This document shows positions 13,821-25,499 of a stretch of 64,000 bases of DNA, piece after piece. The notes below the pieces were generated by a model. The model saw nothing but the letters and a program-made list of their open reading frames with translations, was not told the DNA's origin and searched no databases. This stretch comes from Callipepla californica brunnescens (taxonomy: Eukaryota > Chordata > Aves > Galliformes > Odontophoridae): positions 3,666,327-3,730,326 of the forward strand of contig JALIRH010000038.1 in NCBI GenBank assembly GCA_023055505.1. Direction: 5' to 3'. The translations under genes were made by a program, and so were the position numbers. Numbering within the stretch: the stretch's first letter is position 1; the number at the start of each line of letters is the position of its first letter.

Positions 13821-14640
13821 AAAAAAATGAAATTCTAATGTAAAGTCCACTGTTATTAAAGAAGGTACTTGATCATTTGTGGCTACAAATTGGCATAGTT
13901 CATTTACTGAAAGGTATAAGCATACAATTTCTAATTTATTTGAATCCTTCTGCTGACAATTTTTAGCAGAAATGTTAGAAGGTGTCTAAGTTTAATGAAA
14001 TCTCATGATTAGGTGGCTGGTTTAGGACAGAATTTAATAGAGGTTAGTTACCACAAAATGGTTATGACTGCTGACCTAAGAAGAAGGCAAAGACCAGGAC
14101 TGGCCTTAATGTTAAATTTGACTAAGCAATAAATAGGCTATGTGGCTGTATTTGGAATGGATTTTAGACTGGAGACACAGTTTTTTGAAGGATCTGATAG
14201 ATTATAGCTGGAAATGCGATCACTGTAGACTGTAAGAATGTGGTAAGGGATAGTGGAAGCTCCTGGATGGGATTAAATCTAGATATGATAAAGTCTGACA
14301 GAATTACAATAAAGGTAATTTTATTTATTTTAAAATAAAGTGACCAACATGTGAAACTTAGGTTTAAGTATGGGAGAGAGTTGCTCCTATCATTTAAGTA
14401 TTAGGTGGCACAAATTAAGTGTTGAGAGTTAGTACTTATCACAGACCTGGATCCATCCTACAGCTACTGATTTCAATTCATTGTTCAATTAATTCTACAT
14501 AGCAGGTCTTAATTTACAGATTTATTTATCAGAGTCTTCTCACAGTTATTCTGTGAATGCTATTAGAGTTTGTCTGTTCAGAGATTGATGCATATTAGAG
14601 TTAAGTATAGCCTATATGGATAAATTGAAAATATCCAAGC
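13821..14640. other. Unassigned sequence
   Basis: No gene or repeat recognised. The sequence is AT-rich and separates a CR1 remnant from the ERVL-type LTR fragment. Confidence 0.45.
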
Positions 14641-15230
14641 TGTACTGGGTTTACATGGCAAGGCTTTGGTAGAGGGAAGGAAGCAGTACTGGCTTTTCTG
14701 GGAATAGTACAGAAGCTCTTCCATGTTAGATAAGAGTAAGTTCTAACAAGCTCCTAAAGGGACCTGCTGCTGGCCAGAACTGAACCTATTAGCCATGCCT
14801 GTTGGCCTATAGAGCGTATTTAGAAATGCAGATAGAGAAACATATCTGTACAACAGCATTTGAGAGAGGGATATGAGAAAATGTGAAACAGCCCTTCAAG
14901 AATACAAAGGTCAGGGCAGAAGGAGGGCAAGGAGGTGCTCCAGGTGAAGAACAGAAGTTCCCTGCAGGACATGAGAGGCCCATAGAGGAGCAGGCTATCC
15001 TGTCCCACTGCAGGCCATGGGCATCACACGGAGCTGATCTCCACATGCAGCCATGGAGAAGCCCACACAGCAGCTGTGGATGAGTCCTGAAGGAGGTACA
15101 GCCTATGGAGATCCCCTGCAAGCACAGACCCAAGCCAGAGCTACAACCTGGAGAGGGCCCGTGGGGCCTGTGGGAGGGCAGGAGGACTGGGAGCTGTCAC
15201 CTGGGGATGAAGGAGAAGAAATCTTCTCCT
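14641..15230 (+). mobile_element. Degraded bird ERVL-type LTR fragment
   Basis: The segment opens with TGTACTGGGTTTACATGGCA, the usual start of a common avian ERVL-type LTR. It continues with the family's order of blocks: a purine-rich stretch; CTGCTGGCCA text; a TATTTAGAAATGCAG segment near 14817 where the promoter lies in related LTRs; then repeated GGAGCAG, CCTGCAG and CCATGGAG units to about 15230. No matching partner LTR or internal retroviral genes are seen, and the 3' end runs into a CR1 copy, so it is probably a truncated solo LTR. Family identity is from memory of the consensus; exact subfamily is not claimed. Confidence 0.65.
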
Positions 15231-15289
15231 GAACACCATGTTAATAGCCAGTTTATGAACGAGATCCCTGATTGTAAGGAGGAGATCAG

Positions 15290-15720
15290 ATCAGAGGGCT
15301 GGAGCATCTCCCCCATGAGGACAGCATGAGAGAGCTGGAGCTTTACAGCCCGGAGATGATAAGGCTCCAGGGGGATATCATAATGGTCTTCTAAAACCTG
15401 TAGGGGGCCTACAGGAAAGCTGGAGAGAGACTTTTTATAATGACATGTAGCAAGAGGACAAGGGGAAATAGTTTTATACTTGAAGAGGGTAGAGTTAGAC
15501 TAGATATTGGGAAGAAATCCTTTACTGTGAGGGTGGTGAGACACTGGAGCAATCGCTCAATGAGGATGTGAATGCCCCCTCCCTGGAGGTGTTCAAGGCC
15601 AGGCTAGATGGGACTGAGCAACCTGGTCTAGAGGGAGGTGTCCCTGCATATAGCAAGGGGGTTGGAACTAGGTGTTCTTTAAAGTCCCTCTAACCCAAAC
15701 TATTCTGTGATTCTATGATT
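15290..15720 (+). mobile_element. CR1 LINE 3'-end fragment
   Basis: It begins in the end of ORF2 (GAGAGAGCTGGAGC, then GACAAGGGGAAATAG). It continues through the 3' UTR signature CCCTCCCTGGAGGTGTTCAA and ends at 15720 with ATTCTGTGATTCTATGATT. It is about 430 bp long, 5'-truncated and non-coding because of substitutions and stops. Confidence 0.9.
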
Positions 15721-16889
15721 GTCCGTAAGAATGGTTGCTCTCATATTCTTCCGTGGCTTGGAAAATTCAGTGGGAAATTTTTGTGGTAAACGTGTGTAAA
15801 AACAAATAAATGCATAATGCAAAAATGTAAGAATTATAAAGCAGAAATAGTGCCTGTTGTTATTTTTCAAGAAATCAGTGACAGAATCTGTAATTGTTGT
15901 ACACTGGAAAATAGAAACAAAAAGGAAGTAGATTTCCTTTTAAACAATTCTGTAATTGTCTCCAACATGACACTTTTCATGCTTGGCTTCAGTTGCCGTA
16001 TGGCCATTTCCAGAGCCTTGGAGACAGAATGAAAAAACCTCATACAGGGCTTCTAGAGGGATGCATTTCCAAAGCAAATCATGAAATTCACTACCAAGAA
16101 GCATGAATTTAAGCTAGTCAGTGCCACTTGGCCTTGGGATCAAATAATAATATCTTCCCTTCCTTGATTTAGCAGATGTTAGACATAACCTAAGTTACTT
16201 CTCTGTCAGAATTAGTCTGGTACTCAGAAGCACCTCTCCTTTTTTCCTTTTCTCTCCCTGTGAGGTTTAGATCTGAAATATCCCGTGTCCAAATGTGTTG
16301 CAGCAATGTTCAGGTTTTGAAAGGTTTACATTTATTGTACCTCTGTCAAGGGCTGCGTGATTAAACCTGAGTCTTGGGCTGGCAGGCATCACAGAGTTCT
16401 GACTGGGGTCCGTGTTAGTAACAAGCAACTCTGATGAGCAATTACTGCATATATTAGTCATTATCTTCCGCTTACTTTTACCTTCTGGACTATTTTCCTG
16501 CACACTCATTCAACCTCACTCAATTTTGTACTGTAGAGGTCCTATCCCTTTCTTTTGTATTTTTCCATGTAACTTCAAAGAAAGTGTATCCTCAAAAGAG
16601 GAGTATAACCTCTAAAGTGACTTTCTGCTCTTCTGTCTAAAGACAGGTTTAAAATAAGGTAATTCTTCTAAATGAATTATCTACCTCTAAAAGTTTCTAA
16701 GCATTGCTTATGAACAGCTTAGTGTTTATGGAAATTAATTCACATGCTAATGACAGTACTTGTTTTCAGAAAATAAAACACATTTGTACCTGCTTAATAT
16801 GAAGATTTTGGGATGAAAATGTAATGCATACATTTAAACAATGTAAATATACAGCTAAATATGTATTTCCATAAATAAACTTTATCAGA
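15721..16889. other. Unassigned sequence
   Basis: No gene or known repeat recognised between two plus-strand CR1 copies. Open frames are short and without motifs. Confidence 0.45.
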
Positions 16890-17690
16890 AGACCAGGCGA
16901 ACCTCATGAGGTTCAACAAAGCCGAGTGCAAGACTTACACTTAGGTCATGGCAGTACCCTCTTTCAGTACTAGCTGGGGGATGTAAAGATAGAGCACAGC
17001 TCTGCTGAAAAGAATTTGAGAGTACTGGTGGATGGTAAGCTGAACAAAAGCCAGCACTGTGCCCTCACAGCCAACTGCATCCTGGGCTACATCAAAAGAA
17101 ATGCAATCAGCAGCTTGAGGGAAATGATCCTGCCCTTATGCTTTGCGCTGGTGAGAGTTCACCTGGAGTACTGCATCAGAATGTGGGGTCCTCAATACAG
17201 GAGAGACATGGACCTTATGAATCGTGTCCACAGGAAGGCCATAGAAATGATCCAAGGAATGGAACACCTGCTCTACAAGGACAAGGTGAGAGAGCTGGGG
17301 CTGTTCAGCCTGTAGAAGAGAAGGCTCCAAGGTGACCTGATAGTCACTTTTCAATATCTGAAGGAGGGCTGCATGGAGGAAGGGGACTGATTCTTCAGTG
17401 GGATCTGTTGTGATAGGACAAGGGGAAATAGTTTCACACTAAAAGAGAGAGAAAATTTAGATTGGATATAAGGAAAACTTTTTTATGATATTGGTGATGA
17501 GGCACTGGAACAGATTGCTCAGAGAGGTGGCGGATTCCCCATCCCTGGAGACATTCTAGGTAATACTGGTCAGGGCTCTGAGCAACCTGATCCAACAGTA
17601 AATGTCTCTATTCATTGCAGTGGAGTTGGACTAGATGATCTTCAATGGTCCTTTCTAACTCAAATGATTCTATGCTTCTAGGATTCTATT
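16890..17690 (+). mobile_element. CR1 LINE fragment, ORF2 C-terminal region to 3' tail
   Basis: A 99-codon open stretch at 17016-17315 carries the conserved C-terminal ORF2 text of CR1: a 'val-leu-val-asp-gly-lys-leu' opening, a 'leu-glu-tyr-cys' block and a 'val-his-arg-lys-ala' block. The 3' UTR follows, and the copy ends at 17690 with degenerate ATTCTATG/ATTCTATT repeats. The reverse transcriptase core is absent, so the copy is dead. Confidence 0.9.
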
Positions 17691-18282
17691 AATAAAGAAT
17701 TTCACATTCTGATTAAAACATGCATTTCTGCAAGAAGCACCACAGGTTTTTCTAGCATATTTCCTCAGATCCACCAATGTAATTTTCTGAAGTCATTAAC
17801 TGTTCCACAACAATTAAAGGTATCTATTTAAAATCTGCTACAACATCTGTAATTCTCCAGCAATAACAGTCAGTTTAGGAAATAGCCCATATGATGTTTT
17901 TAACCCAAATCATGCTCTGTGTATCTTTTTTCTGACCCAACTACGTTGGGAATTGATAAAGAGTACTATTTTCCCACGCAATGTGAGTTTTAGTGTTGCT
18001 AGTGGAAGTAGTTCCTATTATCTGTAAATTGACATTGACAGCCAGTCAGTATAACATCTCATTCATTCATATAAATTAAAAATTATTTTTTTTCCTTACA
18101 GTAGAATTTAATTTCTTTTCATCTTCTTTACCAGTGCTCTGAGGGTCTCAGTTCCTTCCACTCCTCTAAGTTTAAATTTTATGTAAACACTCACAGTGCA
18201 TGTTATCTGCAATTTGCAGTTGCCTTTCCAATAGAAATCCAGCTGTCCAGTGTAAGTGAAACCACTGATTAGATACCACAGA
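17691..18282. other. Unassigned sequence between convergent CR1 copies
   Basis: No gene or repeat recognised. It separates a plus-strand CR1 copy from a minus-strand one, so the two 3' tails face each other. Confidence 0.45.
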
Positions 18283-20325
18283 GTCATAGAATCATAAGGG
18301 TTGGATGAGACTTAACTAGATCTTCTATTGCTAAAGCAGTTTCATTACAGCAGTTTTCATGGGAAAGTGTCTAGGTGGATTTTGAATACCTCCAGAGAAA
18401 GAGACTCCACCACATCTCCAGGCAGTGTGTTCCAGTTTTTGACATCCTCACATCAAATTAATTTTTCCTCACATTCTTGTGGAACTTGATGAGATCCAGT
18501 TTATGCCCATTGCCCTTTGTCCTGTTGCTGGGCACCAATGAAAACAGACTGGCCCCATCTACTTGACTCTCGCCTTTCAGATATTTATAAGCCTTGATAA
18601 GATTCCCTCTCAGACTTCTTATCTCTAGGCTGAACAGTCACATGTCTCTCAACCTTTCCTCACACAGGGGATATTTCAGATACTCAAAATCTTTGTAGTC
18701 CTCTCCTGAAGTCTTTCTAGGACTCCTGACCTACTTGAACTGAGAAGCCCAGAGCATCACACATTACCCCATATGTGGCCTCTACAGTGCTGAGCCAAGG
18801 GAGAACACCTCCCTCGCTCTGCCTGCTACTGGACTTACTCTTCTTAACACATTCCATTACAACATTGACTTTCTGGACCACACAGGCACACTGCTGGCTC
18901 ATGGTCAATTTGTTGACCACCAGGACACCCAGGACATTCTTCAGTGAGCTCCTTTCCAGCAGGTCGACTCCTAACTTGTACTGATGCATGTCATTATTCC
19001 TCTCCCAGATGTATAACTCTATGCTTGACCTCATTGAACCAGATAAGATTCCTCTCTGCGCAACTCTTCAGCCTATCCTGGTCTTGCTGAATGTCAGCAA
19101 CAGCTCTCCAGCATGTCAATCACTCCTCCTGTCTTAGTATTTTTAACAAACTTATTGAGAGTGCATTCTATGCCTTCATTCACATTACTGATGATGGTGT
19201 TAAACAAGACCAGAAACAGCACCAGTTCCTGGGAAAGATCACTGTGTGAAGGCCTCCAGCTAAACTCTGTGACACTGATCAAAAGGCTCTGAGCTCAGAC
19301 AGTCCGTCATTTCTCAGTCCACTTCACTGTACTCTCTTCCAACCTGCCCTTTCTAAGCTTACCTACAAGGATATTATGGGACGCAATGTCAAAAGCCTTC
19401 CTGAAGTTAAGGTAGACAATATACACTGTTCTCCCCTACATTCTGCCCCTCCAGTTATTCCACCATAAAAGGCTACTAGATTGCTTCAACACGATTTCCC
19501 CTTGGTGAATCTATGTTGACTACTCCTAATAACTTTTTATTTTCCTGTTGCTTGAAGATGACATCCACATAAGCTCCTTCTATCCCCTTCCCAGAGAACA
19601 GATGGGATGCTGACTGGCCTGTAATATCTCAGGCCTTTTTTGAACACTGGTGAGACATTACATTTCCTCCAGTCTTCAGGCACCTCTCTTATTCTCCACG
19701 ACCTTGTAAGGATGACAGTGTGGTTTGACAATGAATTCTGCCAGCTCCCTCAGTGTTCTTGGGGGCATCCCTTCAGGTCCCATGGCTTTATGTGCGTTAA
19801 GTTTGTCTAGATGATCTCTGATCAGATCTTCCTCAGGCAAGGGGGAGTTTTCCATTCTTCAAACTCTCTCTCTTTATTCAGGGATCTGGATTTCCTGAGG
19901 GGCAGTTTCAGCATTAGAGACTGAAACAAAGAAGGAGTTCAGTAACTCTGTCATTTCACTGTCCTCCATTACCAGAAAATCTACCTCCTTTATCAACAGT
20001 CACACATTTTCCCTAGTCTTCCCTTTGTTGCTGACACACTGAAAGAAGCCTTTCTTGTTATCCTTGACCAACCTCTACAGTTGTAATTCTAAGAGGACAA
20101 TAGCCTTTCCTGTTGCATCTATACAGACCCTGAAAATTTACTTAGATTCTTCCCAAGTGTCCAGACCCCTTTTCCACATTCGGTAGATTTTCTTCTTCCA
20201 TTTGAGATTTTCTATGATCTTGCTTGTCCATGCATGTGTCCAGCGACCTTTACCTGATTTCTTACTCTATGGATGCACTCATTTTGAGCTTGGAGGAAGT
20301 GATGTTTAAATGTCAACCATGAGAG
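18283..20325 (-). mobile_element. CR1 LINE, about 2 kb, 5'-truncated
   Basis: On the minus strand the copy ends at 18283 with TTATGATTCTATGACTC. Upstream come the 3' UTR, ORF2 C-terminal text (105-codon frame at 19034-18717), a reverse-transcriptase-region remnant (19282-19094) and the start of the RT domain ('val-pro-glu-asp-trp-arg' and 'tyr-arg-pro-val-ser' text in the 19731-19537 frame). The segment to about 20325 matches the linker between endonuclease and RT in CR1. Stops and frame changes break ORF2 throughout. This is the longest continuous CR1 copy in the window. Confidence 0.9.
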
Positions 20326-21142
20326 GTATAAAGCTTTATATTCAACAAAATTGAATGACACCAAATTCACTTTTTTTTTTTTCTTGGTGGGGCTTTATTT
20401 TTGTCATTGTTGTAGGCTTCCAGCTAACTTTGATTTTGATGAGAATTTTGAAAATTCCTCCAGAATCAGTGGAGTGATTTTCAGTTTGCGTCAATAACTC
20501 CAAAAATCAGATAAAATGTATGTGCTTATTCAGTTAAACGCAGCTGTTAATAAATATTGGTAGGATTTAGACCTTTGAAAATTTGATAGCTAGCTAAAGC
20601 CAACTAGATGCCCTCTGAAATAGATAAAGAAATACAGAAATCATCAGTGTGATTCAACCAGTGTTGGATAGCTAACTTAAGCTACACTGAATTGCCAGCT
20701 GGAGATGTCTACCTCTTCGCAGTTACTTCAGGTGAAACATAGATTACTAATTTAATCTCAAAAAATCAGTTCTCTACAAGTTTGACTGAAATTCAATAAA
20801 ATGAACTTTTCCCTCAGTACTATCACAGGAATTGTACAGCAAGCTAATTAGAAATGTAACAGAATTGCAATATGAACTTTAGAAATGTAGATTGCTGCTA
20901 ACCAAACTCCTACACCTAAATGCCTTAGGTGCTTGAAAAATTTCAGGGAAGATGTAAAGCTTTCTAGTATAGACTAGTGTCTTCTCTAAGTAAAGACTGT
21001 GGTTTTTTTCATTCTATAGGGTCTCCCTCATGTTTCTCATTTTCATTAATTTCACTGCACACTCATGTCAGCTTTCCCTCCTAAAACTAACTCAGCAACT
21101 GCTTCTTTCTGTGATTAGTCTTTTCAATCCTTTCAAATGATT

Positions 21143-21148
<6 letters not shown>
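20326..21148. other. Unassigned sequence
   Basis: No gene or repeat recognised apart from a T-run near 20371-20382. Confidence 0.45.
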
Positions 21149-21194
<46 letters not shown>

Positions 21195-21256
21195 TACACA
21201 CACACACACACACACTCACACACACGCACACACACACCCACACTCACACATACATA
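21149..21256. repeat. (CA)n microsatellite with CT/CG interruptions
   Basis: More than 100 bp of CA dinucleotides, interrupted by single CT, CG and CC steps and a CATA end. Interruptions suggest an old or stabilised array. It lies about 25 bp from the 3' end of a minus-strand CR1. Any translated frame through it (His-Thr runs) is artefact. Confidence 0.95.
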
Positions 21257-21281
21257 TATTACTGGATTTCAGTAGGATATT

Positions 21282-22077
21282 TAGAATCACTCAGCTTGGA
21301 AAAGACCTCAAAGATCATCGAGTCCAACCATAACCCAACCATACTACCCGAACTCTAACAATCCTCCACTAAATCATGCCCCTGAGCACAACATCTAAAT
21401 GGTTTTTAAACACATCCAGGGATGGTGATTCAACCACCTCCCTAGGAAGCCTATTCCAGTGCTTGTTTCCTGATATCCAACCTAAACTTACCCTGTTTCA
21501 ACTTAAGGCCATTTCCCCTCATCCTGTCACCTGTTGTCAGTAAGAAGAGACCAACCTCACCCTCGCTACAAGCACCTTTTAGATATTGGAAGAGAGCAAT
21601 AACGTCTTCCCCCAACCTCCTTTTCCCCAGATTAAAGAGCCCTAGTTCCTTCAGTCTCTCCTTGTAGGGCATATTCTCTAAGCCCTTCACAAGCACTGTT
21701 GCCCTTCTTTGGGGGACACCACTCATGACTGGCCACCAACAGTATTTAACTACAATGACCACAACTCTTTGGGCTCAGCCATCCAGCAAGTGTTTCACCC
21801 AATGGAGTGTATGCTCATCCAAACCACGGGCAGACAGCTTCTCCACAAGAACACTGTGGGGAACAGTGTCAGATGCCTTACTGAAGTCTAGGAAGACCAC
21901 ATTGAAAACCTTACCTTTATGCACTAAGCAGGTCACTTTGTCATAGAATGAAATCAGGTTTGTCAGACAGGATCTACCATTTGCAAACCCATGCTGACTG
22001 AGCCTGATCCCCTGGTTGACCTTTAACTGTTCCATGATGTCTTTTAAAATCCATATCATTCCTATTCTCTAAGATAA
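21282..22077 (-). mobile_element. CR1 LINE fragment with part of the RT domain
   Basis: On the minus strand the 94-codon frame at 22059-21775 shows RT-domain text of CR1: 'gln-his-gly-phe' then 'ser-cys-leu-thr-asn-leu', and later 'val-phe-leu-asp-phe-ser-lys-ala', which is the block around the first catalytic Asp. The frame at 21762-21451 continues into the C-terminal domain. The 3' end near 21282 is a GAGTGATTCTAAA-type tail rather than ATTCTATG repeats, so it is a different subfamily from most copies here. It is not functional. Confidence 0.85.
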
Positions 22078-22084
22078 AAATGTG

Positions 22085-23025
22085 ATGTGGAACCACATTA
22101 AAGGCAATGTAATAATTTTTGTTGCTCTTCCTCGGTCTACTAAAGCTGTAACTCTATCATAGTAGTCAGCCAAATTAGTCAGGCATGATCTGCTCTTGGT
22201 GAAGCTATGCTTCATGTGATATTTCTCTTTTTGCAATCACCAGGAACTCCACCTGATATGAATATGATGGAGAGTGGTTTGAAAACCACATCAGCCAGTT
22301 CCTTCAGGACCCTAGGAAGTATGTAATTGGGCCCCATAGGCTTGTACACATTCAGTCTCAAACTCACTCTTGGTTTGCAGTGGGAGAGATTTTTCCCCTC
22401 CAGCCCCTGCCTTGAGGTCCAGGGACATAAGAGGTTTGGGAAGCCTGACTGCCAGTGAAAACTGAGGCAGAGTACTTGTTGAGCACCTCAGAAATCTCCA
22501 TGTCAGTTGTTGCCATTTATCTCTTTTATCTTGGTCTGTCTCTTCTGACCAGTGTACCTGTAGAATCTCCTCCTGCTACTTTTCACACTCCCCTCTAAGT
22601 TCAGTTCCATCTGTGCCTTGGCTTTCCTGATCCCATCTCTACCCCTCCAGATGGCATCCCTGTGTTATTCCCAGGCTGTACATCCTCACTGTCATTGCCT
22701 GTTTTTCTTCTTATCCCTTCGTTTGACCAGCAGATCCTTTTTCAGCCACGCCGGTTTCCTGCTTCCTCTACTTGCTTTCTTGTACTGAGAGATGGAGAGC
22801 TCTTGTGCTCTTAGAAAAGTGTCCTTGAAGAGCTACCAGCTCTTTTCTATTCTTTTGTCTTTAAGGACAGTTTCCCAGGGATCTTATCCAGTAATTCTTT
22901 AAAAACCTGGATGTTCTCTCTTCTGAAGTTCAGGGTTCTGACTTTGCTCTTTGCCAGGCTCATATTCCTTAAGACCATGAACTCAACTAGGTCATGATCT
23001 CCACAGTCTTCACCTTCATTTGTGG
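22085..23025 (-). mobile_element. Second CR1 LINE fragment, endonuclease-RT linker region
   Basis: At about 22150-22220 the sequence repeats the RT block already covered by the neighbouring copy, so this is a separate insertion. The rest, out to about 23025, matches in reverse the CR1 ORF2 part between endonuclease and RT and the end of the endonuclease. No intact frame survives. Boundaries are approximate. Confidence 0.7.
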
Positions 23026-23725
23026 TGTGAAGTAATACAAGAAAAACAGAGGTGGTTTAATCAAACACCTTTTGTTCTTTCCTATCTGCTATGTGTCGTT
23101 TCAGGGCCCATTATTCTGGAAATCCACACCAGTCATGTTGATCTTTTTCACTCTTTTCAGTGTGCCTTGGCTTAGGGGTTGTTTGAAGAAGTATAACCGT
23201 GATGTAGAAATAAGATATATACAAACCACAAAGTCAAAAACTAATCAGATCACATAAGAAATGGAACCCAGGATGTTGCTTTTCTGTTCTCAATACCAAT
23301 CTTTGTCACTTTGTGTCGATATAAAGGTTGCTTTTTATTAATACATCTTAATTGTTTTTAAAATGTTGCCCGTAAATTCTTTACTTTTACATGAGAGTAC
23401 AGCTTCATGTGGTGTTTCTAACTTCTTTTTCTCATCTTATTTTCATTATTTTGATAGATCTAAAGTAATCATTCTACAAATTCACTTTTGCTTTTTTTTT
23501 CTTTTCGAATTATTAATCAAAATGAAAGAAACACCAAAGTATATAAAATAATTACGAGATGTTTTATGTCTCTCAGGAAATATTTCTCCAATGTTTGATA
23601 GATAGAAACAAACATTTCTTTTGAAACAAAGAGTTAGCAGCACTGTATAGTGTGACTTTTTTATAATTCACAGTAGAAATGTTAAGGCATACTATCAGCT
23701 GTAAGAAGCCATTATTTTATATCAC
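23026..23725. other. Unassigned sequence
   Basis: No gene or known repeat recognised between the CR1 copies and the solo LTR. Confidence 0.45.
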
Positions 23726-23744
23726 TGCCTCAAAGTTTGCTGAT

Positions 23745-23764
23745 GAACATGTCCGAACATGTCC
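23745..23764. promoter_or_regulatory. Two abutting p53-type half-sites
   Basis: The decamer GAACATGTCC occurs twice in a row with no spacer. Each copy fits the p53-family half-site RRRCWWGYYY at all ten positions. The pair lies about 20 bp inside the proposed start of the solo LTR. Binding is inferred from the motif only. Confidence 0.6.
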
Positions 23765-23970
23765 AAGTTAGTTAGGGTTACAAAATCCTTTGTCTAAGGA
23801 ACAAGCAGATGGGCATGTCCTGGGGCAACAAAAGAGAGATAAGCTGCAGCTCAATGGCAGCTGAACACTCTTTTCTGTGATACTCATCTCCGTGGGGAGA
23901 ATGCCATCTCAGGAGACACTTGCCTGGCATGCTAGCACGGGATTTGTTACTTAGGCAAGAGAAATGGAGG

Positions 23971-23977
23971 ATAAAAG
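23971..23977 (+). promoter_or_regulatory. Candidate TATA box of the solo LTR
   Basis: ATAAAAG sits about 245 bp into the proposed LTR and about 570 bp before the AATAAA at 24546. The position suits a U3/R promoter, but nothing else confirms it. Confidence 0.4.
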
Positions 23978-24545
23978 AGGGATCGACCACCATGAGATTG
24001 TTGGGTGGGTGTTCATCCATCGGAAACCTCATGAGCTGATTCCCTGCTGCTGAACTCTCTCTTGGGCCTGCTGCCTGAGACATGCTGACTGAGATGCGCT
24101 GTCTTCTCCTGGACCTCACCGCTCCTTCGAGGTGTTCTACCATCTGAATGAACCCTCACGAGATGATCACCGTTTGCTGCTTCCCGGAGAGGCCTTCTCT
24201 TAGGAGAGACCTCCTGAGCTGATCACTGTTCGCTGCTGCCCCTCCCGGGGTTGATCCCTTGCTGCTTCTCTGGTGGACAACTGCTGGTGCTGCTTCTCCA
24301 GGACAACTGCTTGCTGCTCAAGGCTGCCTGTTGCTGCTGCTGTTTTCCTCACTTCTGCCAGCCCTGCTCTTCTGCCTCGGACCATCGGAGTCACTGTAAA
24401 CTAGACCACCGCTAGGATCCTGGATGGTGACTTTCCCAAAGTTGTACAAATTCTTGCTTCTTTCCTATCTTTCCTATCCCTCGCCTTCCCTTTCCCATCA
24501 CCCTTAACAGTGTCCGCCTTCCCCATCTCCCTGGTCAATATTGGT

Positions 24546-24551
24546 AATAAA
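24546..24551 (+). promoter_or_regulatory. Polyadenylation signal AATAAA of the solo LTR
   Basis: It occupies the same place, about 100 bp from the LTR end, as the AATAAA of the provirus LTR. The flanking text (AATAAACTG, then ACATTTGA) is shared. Confidence 0.65.
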
Positions 24552-24650
24552 CTGATCGGACCAACATTTGAACCGTTGTTTCTTAATCTCATGTTGGGTA
24601 TACACATAACCTAAGAACCTCATCTCCCTCCTTTATATTGGAGCGTGACA

Positions 24651-25499
24651 TCACTCATTCACATTTTTAGGCACATATTCACATAGGAAAAATTTTATAA
24701 GGATAAAAGTATGAATTTCATTTCATCTGAAAATACAGAATTTACTTATCTAGTCATTTTATAATATAGTTTGATGTTATAATTCAGCAAATTCTGAGTA
24801 GGTCTGAGTGGTTACAAATTCTATTAGTTGCGCACAGGTTTCTGTCTTCTTGAAATATATGCAAATTTTCTAGTATACTATTATTTTTAATTACTGAAAT
24901 CCCAAGAAATACTGACTATGATAATTAGTGTTCCATTCATAAAGCTGCAAAATAGCATTCAGATAATACATCTTGCTCAAAGTTTTATAGTTACATGTTA
25001 CATACCAAGGGTCATTTCTCTAAATTCAAATACATTGCACCAGCATATTGCAGGAGCTTTTATTACACGTCTGAATGAGTTCTGCACTTACAACTACTTG
25101 ATCAATTCAGAAAACAGAGTTTTTCACTCTGTTACAGTTGCATGTTTTTAGGAAAAGATTTAATTTCATCAAGTTAAAATAATTTTTTTTTTCATTAATT
25201 TGATGGAGTATGAGTAGTCCATTCAATTTGAAATAGATTTGCTTTACTTTCTGTAGAAAACTTGCAACCATTCTGAAGTCATTCCTCCAATGTCCATTTA
25301 ATGTCAGTGTGCAAATGGTACTAAGAAGAATCAGATTGCAAGTTTTCCATCACCCAGCTGAACAACTTGAATATTGGGCTATAATGTTCAGTGTATTCTA
25401 AAAATCCTGTTTGGCTGTGGAAGGAAAAGAAGATAAATGGCTTATCTGAGATTGAAACTGCACCATTCATTTAATTTTAACATGGTCAACCATTAAGAT
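24651..25499. other. Unassigned sequence
   Basis: No gene or repeat recognised. No retroviral primer-binding site follows the LTR edge at 24650. Confidence 0.45.

Larger units (their letters stand above)
23726..24650 (+). mobile_element. Solo LTR related to the provirus in this window
   Basis: From about 24540 to 24650 the plus strand matches the R/U5 end of the provirus LTR (which is read on the minus strand). Shared in order are an AATAAA signal, ACATTTGA, CTTAATCTC, GGGTATACACATA, AAGAACCT, TCTCCCTCC and the last 18 bases TTTATATTGGAGCGTGAC plus A. The U3 is not recognisably alike. The start at 23726 (TGCCTCAAAG) is chosen because 4 bp, tcac, flank both ends (23722-23725 and 24651-24654); this is weak. 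An ATAAAAG box at 23971 and AATAAA at 24546 would give an R region of over 500 bp. No primer site or gag follows, hence solo. Confidence 0.75.

Noticed and set aside
21149..21256. Regular short repeats as a CRISPR-like array
   Set aside because: It is a dinucleotide microsatellite in vertebrate DNA, with no spacer structure.
21137..21358. Open frame rich in His-Thr
   Set aside because: It is a translation of the (CA)n microsatellite.
23778..24607. Minus-strand frames of 64-121 codons
   Set aside because: They lie inside the solo LTR on the strand opposite to its R/U5 orientation; shadows without motifs.
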